A stretch of 64,000 bases of DNA from the NCBI RefSeq assembly GCF_001921215.1, contig NZ_MSIF01000017.1, positions 62,001 through 126,000 on the forward strand, written 5' to 3'. The DNA comes from Actinophytocola xinjiangensis (GTDB lineage Bacteria; Actinomycetota; Actinomycetes; Mycobacteriales; Pseudonocardiaceae). The position numbers were made by a program, and so were the translations under genes. Shown here piece after piece: positions 56,372-64,000 of the stretch. The notes under the pieces were generated by a model. It did no database searches and was not told the origin of the DNA. It saw only the letters and a program-made list of their open reading frames with translations. Numbering within the stretch: the stretch's first letter is position 1; each line of letters begins with the position of its first letter.

Positions 56372-57069
56372 CCCAGCGGCCGTCCCAGCAGCCGGCCCAG
56401 TGCCGGCAGCAGGACACGGTCGGCCGGTAGCCAGCTGACCTGGCCGAACTGGTCCGGGGTGAGCCAGCGCAGCGCCTGGTGGTCGTGCGGGTGCGGTTGC
56501 GGCGCGGAGGTGGCGAGGGCGGCCCGGTGCACGCGCAGCACCCGGTCGCCCGGCAGCGCCACGTCCGGCCCGACCGTCTCGCCGACCACGACCGGGACGC
56601 CCAGTTCCTCGACGCACTCGCGGACCAGGGCGTCCCGGTCGGACTCGCCGTCCTCGACCCGGCCGCCGGGCAGTTCCCACTTCCCGGCGGCCGAGGGCGG
56701 ATACGCCCGCTGCTGGGCCAGCACCGCCCCGTCCCGCACGATCGCCGCGCCGACGATCACCTCACCGCCGGCCTTGGCCGCGGCCCGCGCGGCCATGGTG
56801 TCCACGATCCCGCGCAGCGGCACCGGCGCGGACGTCTCGGCGGTGACCAGCACACCGTCCGGTGTGGTCGCCAGCCCGATCGTCAGCCGCGCCCCGCCGA
56901 CCAGCGCCAGCCATGCCAGATCCACGTCCTCGACCAGGAAACGGTGGTGTGCCAAGGAGATCTCGTCGCCCGGGGCCAGCACGCCGGTGCCGCCGAACGG
57001 TTCGCGTTCGGTCAGCGTCGCCGACACCGCGCGCAGCGGCGCGTCCAGCAGCGCCTTATGTCGCGTCAT
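56368..57069 (-). CDS. NUDIX hydrolase with an N-terminal domain
   Basis: 233 aa. The Nudix box GGRVEDGESDRDALVRECVEELG is complete (G-x5-E-x7-R-E-x2-E-E-x-G). About 100 residues precede it (LAHHRFLVEDVDLAWLALVGGARLTIG...), a small beta-rich domain of unknown role. Probably a MutT-like nucleotide sanitiser ((d)NTP pyrophosphatase). ATG 57069 overlaps the sensor kinase stop (ATGA); the 3' end overlaps trpS at CTAG. Confidence 0.88.
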   Translation of the reverse strand: MTRHKALLDAPLRAVSATLTEREPFGGTGVLAPGDEISLAHHRFLVEDVDLAWLALVGGARLTIGLATTPDGVLVTAETSAPVPLRGIVDTMAARAAAKAGGEVIVGAAIVRDGAVLAQQRAYPPSAAGKWELPGGRVEDGESDRDALVRECVEELGVPVVVGETVGPDVALPGDRVLRVHRAALATSAPQPHPHDHQALRWLTPDQFGQVSWLPADRVLLPALGRLLGRPLG

Positions 57070-58430
57070 CCGCTGTCACCGCCGGTGTCCAGGGCGCGCC
57101 ACCGCACCTGGAACCGCGCCCCGCCCTCCGGCGACTCGACCACCCGCACCGAGCCACCGCGCCGGCGGACCACCTCGGCGACCAGCGCCAGCCCCAGCCC
57201 CGACCCGCCGGAGACCCGGGCGCGGTCGTCCTGCACCCGGTAGAACCGGTCGAACACCTTCTGCCGGTGCTCGGCGGCCACCCCGTGACCGTCGTCGTCG
57301 ACCACCAGCCACACCGAACGCGGGCGCGGCAGCACCGAGACCGTCACCAGCGCGCGGCCGTGCCGCACGGCGTTGCGCAGCAGGTTGTCCAGCACCAGGT
57401 CGACCTCGGCCGGCGCGGCCAGCACCCAGCACGGCGCGGGCGGCGTGCTCGCGTTGACCACCAGCCCGGTGTCGCCCAGGCGGGTCACCGCGTCCCGCGC
57501 CGCCTGGCACACGTCGACCGGTTGCGCCGCCGGGATCTCCCCGGCGTCCGAGCGGGCCAACGTCAACAGGCCCTCGACCAGCGTGGACAGGCGCTCGGAC
57601 TCGTGCACGACGTCGGTGAGCACCTCCTGGGCGAAGTCCGGGTCCGGGTTGGCGACCGCCACCTCGGCCTGCACCCGGATCGAGGCCACCGGCGAGCGCA
57701 GCTCGTGGGCGGCGTCGCCGGTGAACCGGCGCAGCCGGTCCGACGCCTCGTCGCGGCGGGCCAGCAGGCCGTTGAGCGCGGCCGCCAGCGAGCGCAGCTC
57801 GTCGTGCGCGCTGGGCAGCGGCAGCCGGTGACCGGCCGGCAGCCGGGACGCGGCGCTGCGCATCCGCTCCACCGGCCGCAGCGAGGACAGCACGGCGAAC
57901 CAGGTCGCCGTGCCGGTCGCCGCCGAACCGATCAGCGCCGCCACCAGCAGCCAGTCCAACGCCCGCTCCTGGGCGACGAAGTACCCGGTCAGCGAGGTGC
58001 CGACGACCACGAGCCGCTGCACCCCGCCGGGGCCGGTGACCACCGTGCCCACCCAGCGCAGCGGCGGTTCGGCCGAGCGCCGCAGCACCGGCGTGCCGGC
58101 CTTGAGCGTGCGGATCTCCTCGGCCTCCAGCGGCGGCGCCGGCAGCCCGTCGACCGGCGCGCCCGAGGTGTCGAGCACCCTGGCCCGCACGCCCAGTGCG
58201 TCGTCGGCGGGAGTTCGGCCTTCGCGGACGTCGGTCACGGCGGCGTCCAGGATGGCGTTGAGCTGCTCGTCGGCCGAGCTGACCAGCAGCGGGCCGATCA
58301 GCCGGCTGGTCTGCACGGCCAGCACCAGCAGGACCACCAGCGTCGCCGCGGTGGCGACCATGGTGATCCGGAACCGGAGCGTCCGGCGCAGCCACAGCAG
58401 CCCCACGAGCCGCCCGACGCCACCTTTCAA
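57066..58430 (-). CDS. Two-component sensor histidine kinase
   Basis: 454 aa. Two membrane helices (ITMVATAATLVVLLVLAVQ and LDWLLVAALIGSAATGTATWFA) bracket an extracytoplasmic sensor of about 140 residues; HAMP (VLSSLRPVERMRSAASRLPAG) follows, then the H box GDAAHELRSPVASI and the ATPase N, G1 and G2 boxes (LDNLLRNAVRHG, VDDDGHGV, GGSGLGLAL). TTG 58430 overlaps the response-regulator stop (TTGA), consistent with coupling; GTG 58406 is an alternative. Confidence 0.9.
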   Translation of the reverse strand: MKGGVGRLVGLLWLRRTLRFRITMVATAATLVVLLVLAVQTSRLIGPLLVSSADEQLNAILDAAVTDVREGRTPADDALGVRARVLDTSGAPVDGLPAPPLEAEEIRTLKAGTPVLRRSAEPPLRWVGTVVTGPGGVQRLVVVGTSLTGYFVAQERALDWLLVAALIGSAATGTATWFAVLSSLRPVERMRSAASRLPAGHRLPLPSAHDELRSLAAALNGLLARRDEASDRLRRFTGDAAHELRSPVASIRVQAEVAVANPDPDFAQEVLTDVVHESERLSTLVEGLLTLARSDAGEIPAAQPVDVCQAARDAVTRLGDTGLVVNASTPPAPCWVLAAPAEVDLVLDNLLRNAVRHGRALVTVSVLPRPRSVWLVVDDDGHGVAAEHRQKVFDRFYRVQDDRARVSGGSGLGLALVAEVVRRRGGSVRVVESPEGGARFQVRWRALDTGGDSG

Positions 58431-59143
58431 CGGCCGCGACCGGGTTCGAGCACCGCGTCCAGTTCCTTGCTGGAGGCGACGTAGCCGTGTCCGCGCACGG
58501 TACGCACGATCCCACCCGCGCCGGCCGCGTCCAACTTGCGCCGCAGGTAGCCGACGTACACCTCGACCGCGTTGCGGGTCGCCGCCTGCTCGTCGCCCCA
58601 CACCGTGCGCAGCAGCTCGTCCTTGGTGACGACCGCGCCGGCCCGGCTGGCCAGCACCTCCAGCACCGCGAACTCCCGTGGCGAGAGCGCCACCACCGCA
58701 CCGCCCCAGCGCACCTCGCGCATCGCCCGGTCGACCAGCAGGTCACCGACCTTGAGCCGCCGCTCGGCCCCGTCACCGGCGCCGCGCCGCAGCACCGCGC
58801 GCACCTGCGCGACCAGCACGACGAACGAGAACGGCTTGACCAGGTACCCGTCGGCGCCCAGGTCCAGCCCGTCGGCCTGGTCGATCTCGCCGTCCTTGGC
58901 CGACACCAGCAGCACCGGGGTGCCGACGCCCTCGGCGCGCAGCTGCTGGAGGACGCGGTAGCCGGACAGGCCGGGCAGCATGATGTCGAGCAGGATCACG
59001 TCGAACGCGCCGGTCCGCGCGATGTCCAGGGCGCTGGGCCCGTCGGCGGCGACCACCACCTCCATGCCCTCGGCACCGAGCCCGCGCTGTAGTGCCCTGC
59101 GTACCCCGAGTTCGTCGTCCACCACCAGCACACGCGGTTTCAT
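58427..59143 (-). CDS. OmpR-family response regulator
   Basis: 238 aa. Receiver domain with the acidic pocket VLVVDDE, phosphoacceptor Asp in VILLDIMLPG, conserved Lys in LVKPFSF; C-terminal winged helix (LSPREFAVLEVLASRAGAVVTKDELL, then VEVYVGYLRRKLD and VRGHGYV). Co-transcribed with the kinase. It faces a LolA-like gene across an intergenic region rich in TCTCAGC direct repeats, its likely binding sites. Confidence 0.93.
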   Translation of the reverse strand: MKPRVLVVDDELGVRRALQRGLGAEGMEVVVAADGPSALDIARTGAFDVILLDIMLPGLSGYRVLQQLRAEGVGTPVLLVSAKDGEIDQADGLDLGADGYLVKPFSFVVLVAQVRAVLRRGAGDGAERRLKVGDLLVDRAMREVRWGGAVVALSPREFAVLEVLASRAGAVVTKDELLRTVWGDEQAATRNAVEVYVGYLRRKLDAAGAGGIVRTVRGHGYVASSKELDAVLEPGRGR

Positions 59144-59185
59144 GCGCCCCAGCATGCCGCGTCCGGGCGGCGACGTCGCGGTCCG

Positions 59186-59243
59186 TCTCAGCACTCTCTC
59201 AGCAAATCCGTCAGCGGGCCGTCACTCTCAGCGTCATCTCAGC
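59186..59243. promoter_or_regulatory. Response-regulator direct repeats
   Basis: TCTCAGC at 59186, 59197, 59226 and 59237: two pairs, each with an 11-bp period (one helical turn), 40 bp apart. OmpR-type regulators bind such tandem half-sites. They lie between divergent promoters. Confidence 0.6.
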
Positions 59244-59299
59244 GTCGGTGGTGCACTCTCGGTGTCACGGGAACACAGACCTGACACGAGGGGTACGAC

Positions 59300-60397
59300 A
59301 TGGAAACCAAGAAGACCGTGCTGGCGGTCGCGGCGGCCGGGACCGTCGCGGGCGTCGCCGGGCTGGTGCTGCTGGCTTCGCCGGCAGGCGCGGGGGAGGC
59401 TCCGCCCGCGCTGCCGGAGATCGGACCGGAGGCGCTGGTCGAGTCCGTACTGTCCACCACCGAGCTGCCGGCGCTGTCCGGAGCGGTCTCCCTGGAGAAC
59501 AACCTCGGTCTGCCGGTCCCCGGCCTGTCCGAGATGGGCCAGGACGGTGCCGTGCGCGTGTTCACCGACGGCAACGGCAAGCACCGCCTGCAGCTGCCCT
59601 CCGACGGCGGCGAGACCACGGTCATCGACGACGGCAAGACGGTCTGGGTGTGGGACTCGGTCGACCGCACCGTCCAGAAGACCGCCCACGGCGCCGAGGG
59701 CAAGGGGAAGGCGGAAACCCCGCTGGAGAGCCGCTTCGCCGACCCGGCCACCGCCGCCCGCGAGCTGGTCGACACCATGCGCGCGGACAGCACGGTGGCC
59801 GTGGACGGCACGGCCAGGGTCGCCGGCCGCCCGGTCTACCAGCTGGTTCTCGCCCCGCAGCCGGACGAGCGCACGCTGCTGCGCGAGATCCGGGTGTCGG
59901 TCGACTCGGAGACCAGGGTGCCGCTGCAGATCGAGGTCCTGGCCAACGGCCAGGCCGACCCGGCGGTGAAGGTCGGCTTCACCGAGTTCACCGCGGGCCC
60001 GCAGGACGCGTCGCTGTTCCAGTTCACCCCGCCGGCCGGCGCCGAGGTGACCGAGCAGACCCCGGACAAGGAGTTCCGGGGCGAGTCGGCGGAGGACCTG
60101 TTCGCCGGTCTGGACATCGAGCCCTACGGCGAGGGCTGGGACACGGTGCTCACCGGCACCGTCCCGGCCGACCTGCTGACCTCGCAGCTGCCCACCGGGC
60201 CGCGCGGCGAGGCCGGTCCCGGCGGCAACCCGCTGGACCTGCTGGGCACCATCGGCAAGGAGGTCAGCGGTGATTTCGGCACCGGCTACGTCATCAAGGC
60301 GAAGGTCGGCACCGCGCTGATCACCGAGGACGGCAAGGTCGCCCTGGGCTTCGTGCCGGAAGAGGTGGTCACCGAGGCCGTCAACCAGATGAAGTGA
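59300..60397 (+). CDS. Exported LolA-like protein
   Basis: 365 aa. Signal peptide TVLAVAAAGTVAGVAGLVLLA with cleavage near SPAGA, then the LolA/DUF2092-type fold: LPALSGAVSLENNLG, VRVFTDGNGKHRLQLPSDGGETTVIDDGKTVWVWDS, VAGRPVYQLVLAPQ, RVPLQIEVLANGQADPAVKVGFTEF. Lipid or lipoprotein binding outside the membrane is the fold expectation. It is probably the main target of the adjacent two-component system. Confidence 0.82.
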   Translation: METKKTVLAVAAAGTVAGVAGLVLLASPAGAGEAPPALPEIGPEALVESVLSTTELPALSGAVSLENNLGLPVPGLSEMGQDGAVRVFTDGNGKHRLQLPSDGGETTVIDDGKTVWVWDSVDRTVQKTAHGAEGKGKAETPLESRFADPATAARELVDTMRADSTVAVDGTARVAGRPVYQLVLAPQPDERTLLREIRVSVDSETRVPLQIEVLANGQADPAVKVGFTEFTAGPQDASLFQFTPPAGAEVTEQTPDKEFRGESAEDLFAGLDIEPYGEGWDTVLTGTVPADLLTSQLPTGPRGEAGPGGNPLDLLGTIGKEVSGDFGTGYVIKAKVGTALITEDGKVALGFVPEEVVTEAVNQMK

Positions 60398-60506
60398 CGA
60401 TCGACCCGCCGGCCCTGTCCCCGAAGCCCGGGGTCGGGGCCGGCGGGCTGTCCGGGGTGAGGAGGCGGGCGGTGACCCACGACGTTCGCGCTGATGAGCA
60501 GGTCAA

Positions 60507-60512
60507 TAGTGT
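60507..60512 (+). promoter_or_regulatory. -10 element of the ABC operon, leaderless
   Basis: TAGTGT, 7 nt before ATG 60520. Confidence 0.45.
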
Positions 60513-60519
60513 GGCGGGC

Positions 60520-61515
60520 ATGACGATGGCCCAGGCCCCCGCCGGGCTCGCCGCCCGGACCCGTGACCTGCGCAAGGTCTACGGCAGGACGGTCGCTGTC
60601 AACCATGTCGACCTCGACGTGCCGGTGGGGTCGGTGCTGGGCATGCTCGGCCCCAACGGCTCGGGCAAGACCACCACGATCCGCATGCTGTTGGGCCTGG
60701 TGACCCCGACCGCCGGCACGGTGGAGCTGCTGGGCCACCCACTGCCCGACGGCGCGGCGGCGGCGTTGCCCGACGTCGGGGCCCTGGTCGAGAGCCCCGG
60801 TTTCCACCCGTTCCTGTCCGGCCGGGAGAACCTGCTGCGCTGCGCGGCCGCCGAGCCGCGCCTGGCGACCGGCGCGATGGCCGGGGCGGTCGACGTGGCG
60901 CTGGAGCGGGTCGGCCTGGCCGCGGCGGCCGGCCGCCGCTACCGGGGTTACTCCCTGGGCATGAAGCAGCGTCTCGGTCTGGCGGCGGCGTTGTTGCTGC
61001 CCCGGCGCCTGGTGGTCCTGGACGAGCCGACCAACGGCCTGGACCCGGCGGGCACCCGCGAGGTCCGGGCGGTGATCGCCGACCTGCACGACGCTGGCAC
61101 CACGGTTCTGGTGTCCTCCCACCTGCTGGCCGAGGTCGAGGCGACCTGCACCCACGTGGCGGTGCTGCACCGGGGTTCGGTCGTGGCCCAGGGCGGCCTG
61201 CGCGAACTCCTCGAGGCCGGCAGCACGGGCCTGCTGGTCACCACCCCCGACGTGACGGTCGCCGTGAACGCCCTGCGCGACAACCGCATCCCGGCCAGGG
61301 CCACCCCCGAGGGCGTGTACGCCGACCTGACCGCCACGACGGCCCCCGAGGTGGTGGCGAACCTGGTCCGCGCGGAGGTCGCGGTGCACGAGGTCCGCCG
61401 CCAACGCACCGGCCTGGAGGACCTGTTCGCCCGCCTGACGGAGAACGACACCGTCCACCACCGCCTGTCCGATGACGGGCCGGCCGACGTCCTGGACGAG
61501 GAGTTCCCGCGATGA
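60520..61515 (+). CDS. ABC exporter ATP-binding protein
   Basis: 331 aa. Walker A GPNGSGKTTT, signature YSLGMKQRLGLAAALL, Walker B LVVLDEPTNGLDP, H-loop SSHLL, and a ~110-residue C-terminal domain typical of DrrA/CcmA-type subunits. Partnered with the next gene (ATGA overlap). Substrate unknown; antibiotic or lipid export is possible. ATG 60520 fits the leaderless promoter. Confidence 0.9.
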   Translation: MTMAQAPAGLAARTRDLRKVYGRTVAVNHVDLDVPVGSVLGMLGPNGSGKTTTIRMLLGLVTPTAGTVELLGHPLPDGAAAALPDVGALVESPGFHPFLSGRENLLRCAAAEPRLATGAMAGAVDVALERVGLAAAAGRRYRGYSLGMKQRLGLAAALLLPRRLVVLDEPTNGLDPAGTREVRAVIADLHDAGTTVLVSSHLLAEVEATCTHVAVLHRGSVVAQGGLRELLEAGSTGLLVTTPDVTVAVNALRDNRIPARATPEGVYADLTATTAPEVVANLVRAEVAVHEVRRQRTGLEDLFARLTENDTVHHRLSDDGPADVLDEEFPR

Positions 61516-62354
61516 CCACCGCTCCCGTCCGTGCCCCGCTGCCCCGGCTGCTGCGTTCGGAGCTGCGCTTCATGCTGCGCCGCCCCCGTACGCTCATCGC
61601 CCTGCTGGCCCTGGCGATCATGCCGGTGATCGCCGGTGTGAGCATCGCCATCGCCGCCGACTCGATGGGCGGCGGCCGCAACGCCGCGATCGAGGGCATC
61701 GCCTCCATGGTCGAGGGCAACGGCATGATGCTGCCGGTCCTGGTGTTGCTGCTGGCGGTGACGATGCTGTTGCCGCTGATCGGCTCCATGTGGGCCGCCG
61801 ACGCCATCGCGGGCGAGGCGGCCACCGGCGGTCTGCGCAACCTGCTCCTGGCCCCTGTGTCGCGGGTGAGGCTGCTGGCCGTCAAGGCCTTCGGCGTGGC
61901 AACGCTCTCGCTGCTGGCCGTGGTGGTGATGGCCGTGGTCAGCGTCCTGGCCGGCGTGGTCTTCCTGGGTGGCGCCGAGATGGTGACGGTGTCCGGAACA
62001 ACCCTCCCGTTCACCGAGGCCCTGGGCCGCGTCGCCCTGCTGGTCGTCGCGGTGACGGTCCAGGTCTGGGCCGTGGCCGCCGTCGCCCTGGCCATCTCCA
62101 CCTGCACCGACCACCCTCTGGTGGTGCTGGCGGCAGCCACCGGCGGCATCATCATCTTCACCGTCCTGGGCGAGATCCCCTCCCTGGACTGGCTGCACCC
62201 CCTGCTGCTCACCGAGAGCTGGGAGGCCGTCGCCGACGTCGCGCGCGACCCACTCCCCATGAACGGCCTGACCGAAGGCTTCCTGAGAGCGGCCTGCTAC
62301 CTCGTCATCGGCTACTCCCTGGCCCTGGCCCGGATAGTCACCCGCGACGGCTGA
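61512..62354 (+). CDS. ABC-2 type permease
   Basis: 280 aa with six helices (LIALLALAIMPVIAGVSIAI, MLPVLVLLLAVTMLLPLIGSMWAADAIAGEAATGGL, LLAVVVMAVVSVLAGVVFL, ALLVVAVTVQVWAVAAVALAIS, VVLAAATGGIIIFTVLGE). The IAGEAATGGLRNLLLAPVSR loop is the ABC-2 coupling motif. Forms the exporter with the preceding ATPase. Confidence 0.85.
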   Translation: MTTAPVRAPLPRLLRSELRFMLRRPRTLIALLALAIMPVIAGVSIAIAADSMGGGRNAAIEGIASMVEGNGMMLPVLVLLLAVTMLLPLIGSMWAADAIAGEAATGGLRNLLLAPVSRVRLLAVKAFGVATLSLLAVVVMAVVSVLAGVVFLGGAEMVTVSGTTLPFTEALGRVALLVVAVTVQVWAVAAVALAISTCTDHPLVVLAAATGGIIIFTVLGEIPSLDWLHPLLLTESWEAVADVARDPLPMNGLTEGFLRAACYLVIGYSLALARIVTRDG

Positions 62355-62356
62355 AC

Positions 62357-62399
62357 CTCCCCGACCGTCGGCCACGGCCCGTTGGTCACGGCCGGGGAG
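62357..62399. terminator. Hairpin at the convergent ABC operons
   Basis: CTCCCCG/CGGGGAG arms with a 29-nt loop; it spans the stop of the minus-strand ABC gene. A moderate terminator candidate. Confidence 0.4.
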
Positions 62400-63414
62400 A
62401 CGGTTGGTCGGCGCGGCCTGGCGGCAGGACGGCGACCCCGTCGGCCACCAACGTCAGACACACCTCGTCCCCGACCTCGGCCACATCCCCCACCCCCGCC
62501 ACGGCATCGACCACCATCTCCGCCACCCGAACCCGGACCCGAACGTGGTCCCGCCCCCGGACCCGCCACACCACGGTCCCACCGACCCCCTCCCGCGCCA
62601 CCCGCAACGCCCCGGCCCGCAGCCCCAACCGAACGTCCCCGTCCCGCTCCCACTCCACGGTCACCGACCCCAACGCACACCGCGCCACCCCACCCGACAC
62701 CGTCGCGTCCACGAACTCCCCGCAGCCGAGGAACCGCGCGGTCCGCTCGTCGACCGGCCGCTGCCACACCGCGTCGGGCGTGCCCACCTGCCGGATCCGC
62801 CCTTCCCGCATGACCGCCACCCGGTCCGCCAGGGTGAACGCCTCGTCGTGGTCGTGGGTCACGACCAGCGCCGTCGCCCCGGTCGCGCGCAGCACCCGCG
62901 CCAGGTCCACCGCCAGCTGTTCGCGCAGCGCCCGGTCCAGCGCCGAGAGCGGCTCGTCGAGCAGCAACAACCGTGGGCTCGGCGCCAGCGCCCGCGCCAA
63001 CGCCACCCGCTGCTGTTCACCGCCGGACAGTTCGGTGACCCGCCGGGCTCCGTAGCCGTCGAGCCCGACGAGGGAGAGCATCTCGGCGACCCGCTCGGGC
63101 GAGCGTTCCCGCCGCATCCGCAGCCCGAACTCCACGTTGCCGGCCACGTCCCGGTGCGGGAACAGCTGCCCGTCCTGGAACACGAGCCCGAAGCCGCGCC
63201 GGTGCACGGGCACGCCCGCCAGGTCCTGGCCGTCCCAGCTCACCTGCCCGGTCGCCGGTTCCAGTCCGGCGACCGCCCGCAGCAGCGTCGACTTCCCGCA
63301 CCCGGACGGGCCGAGCAGCGCCAGCACCTCACCGTCGGCCACCGTCAGGTCGGCGTCGGACACGGCGGCCAGGTCGCCGTAGGACACACCAAGACCGGAC
63401 ACGGTCAGCGCCAT
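62386..63414 (-). CDS. ABC transporter ATP-binding protein (iron/thiamine type)
   Basis: 342 aa. Walker A GPSGCGKST, signature ELSGGEQQRVALARALA, Walker B LLLLDEPLSALDR, H-loop VTHDHDEAF, then a C-terminal TOBE-like region (VGTPDAVWQRPVDERTARFLG). It belongs to the PotA/FbpC-like importer group. Overlaps the permease by one base (TGATG). Iron or thiamine import fits the permease; the binding protein lies outside the window. Confidence 0.88.
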   Translation of the reverse strand: MALTVSGLGVSYGDLAAVSDADLTVADGEVLALLGPSGCGKSTLLRAVAGLEPATGQVSWDGQDLAGVPVHRRGFGLVFQDGQLFPHRDVAGNVEFGLRMRRERSPERVAEMLSLVGLDGYGARRVTELSGGEQQRVALARALAPSPRLLLLDEPLSALDRALREQLAVDLARVLRATGATALVVTHDHDEAFTLADRVAVMREGRIRQVGTPDAVWQRPVDERTARFLGCGEFVDATVSGGVARCALGSVTVEWERDGDVRLGLRAGALRVAREGVGGTVVWRVRGRDHVRVRVRVAEMVVDAVAGVGDVAEVGDEVCLTLVADGVAVLPPGRADQPSPRP

Positions 63415-64000
63415 CAGAACTCCCCGACCCGGGTTCGCCCGGCCGACTCGACCAGCGCCACGGCCGCGACCGTCACCACGATCAGCAGCGTGCACGCCGC
63501 GTACGCCATCTGGTTGTTCAGTTCCCCCGGCCGCGAGATCAGCCGGGCGATCGCCACCGGCAGGGTCGCGGTGTCGGGCCTGGCCAGGAAGCTCGTCGCA
63601 CCGAACTCGCCCAGCGCCACCACGAAGCCGAAACCGGCGGCGGTCAGCAGCGAACGGCCGGCCATCGGCACGTCGACCTCGCGCCACACCGCGGCCGGCG
63701 ACGCGCCCAGGGACGCGGCCGCCTGGCGCAGCCGCTGGTCGATCGAGCGCAGCACCGGCAGCACCATGCGGATCACCAGCGGGGTCACCACCAGCGCCTG
63801 GGCCAGCGGGACCAGCGCCGGCGAGGTGCGCAGGTCACCGGGCAGCATGTCGAGGGTCACCAGGTAGCCGAAGCCGACGGTCACCGCCGACACCCCCAGC
63901 GGCAGCATCAGCGCGGTGTCCATGGTCTCCACGACACCGCGGCGTACCCGGCCGCGCGACAGCGACACCAGCACGACACTGGCCGTCACGCCCAGCAGCA
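63414..64000 (-). CDS. ABC importer permease, 5' part outside the window
   Basis: The C-terminal ~195 residues are present, with several helices (MLPLGVSAVTVGFGYLV, ALVPLAQALVVTPLVIRMVLPV, AYAACTLLIVVTVAAVALVE) and the EAA loop ASLGASPAAVWREVDVPMAGRSL. It resembles the second half of two-module ThiP/FbpB permeases. Coupled to the ATPase; the 5' end runs past the right edge. Confidence 0.85.
   Translation of the reverse strand, partial: LLGVTASVVLVSLSRGRVRRGVVETMDTALMLPLGVSAVTVGFGYLVTLDMLPGDLRTSPALVPLAQALVVTPLVIRMVLPVLRSIDQRLRQAAASLGASPAAVWREVDVPMAGRSLLTAAGFGFVVALGEFGATSFLARPDTATLPVAIARLISRPGELNNQMAYAACTLLIVVTVAAVALVESAGRTRVGEF

Overview
The window is chromosomal DNA of a high-GC actinomycete. 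Mycothiol genes (mca, mshB), F420-type oxidoreductases, DUF397/DUF5753 regulators, glucosylglycerate and FolP2 genes, and frequent GTG starts all point to the Actinobacteria. The gene set and the style of the intergenic repeats suggest the family Pseudonocardiaceae (a Saccharothrix/Lentzea-like organism), but the species cannot be named from sequence alone. From memory, three blocks keep a gene order known from Mycobacterium tuberculosis: about 0.1-34.3 kb (metB-greA-mca-...-uppS-phoH2-fumC-glpX, Rv1079-Rv1100), 34.3-41.4 kb (tagA-divIVA-gpgS-folP2-LOG-dapE-dapD, Rv1210-Rv1201) and 42.3-55.1 kb (dapC-fdxC-mshB-opp-lpqW-typA).

Layout. 0-7 kb: cystathionine gamma-synthase, a secreted hydrolase, divergent HPPD/Lrp, greA and the mca operon. 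7.08-8.25 kb: an accessory insertion. A HEPN abortive-infection protein (AbiF/AbiD type) preceded by a hairpin RNA sits inside the start of the DUF255 thioredoxin-fold gene. The original 5' end of that gene survives as a 26-codon remnant on the left, and a replacement 5' end lies on the right. 10.2-10.9 kb: a dense tandem-repeat field. 11-16 kb: a MarR operon with F420-linked enzymes, decayed DUF397/DUF5753 genes and small enzymes. 16-24 kb: uppS, phoH2 with a structured leader, an Sll1717-family ATPase, GuaB1 and an ATP-dependent ligase. 24-28.6 kb: a DUF5615-type toxin-antitoxin pair, a MerR-PP2C fusion and a MocR/EamA pair. 28.6-31.9 kb: fumC and a ferredoxin-NADP reductase bracketed by four copies of a roughly 100-bp repeat carrying TTGTCCACA. 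32-45 kb: cell-wall, gluconeogenesis, glucosylglycerate, lysine/DAP and mycothiol genes. 45-51 kb: an oligopeptide ABC operon whose last gene is frameshifted. 51-57 kb: lpqW, typA, and trpS under a complete ribosome-mediated Trp attenuator. 57-64 kb: a two-component system facing a LolA-like exported protein, and two ABC transporters, the last cut by the window edge.

How genes work together. metB, dapC/dapD/dapE and the opp system serve amino-acid and peptidoglycan-precursor supply. mshB makes mycothiol and mca uses it for detoxification. glpX, fumC and the ferredoxin/FNR pair are central metabolism. Many genes are translationally coupled by ATGA, GTGA or TGATG overlaps. At least sixteen genes have a -10 element (TANNNT or a close variant) 6-8 nt before the start codon, which implies widespread leaderless mRNA. 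All assignments are from reading the sequence; no database search was run.
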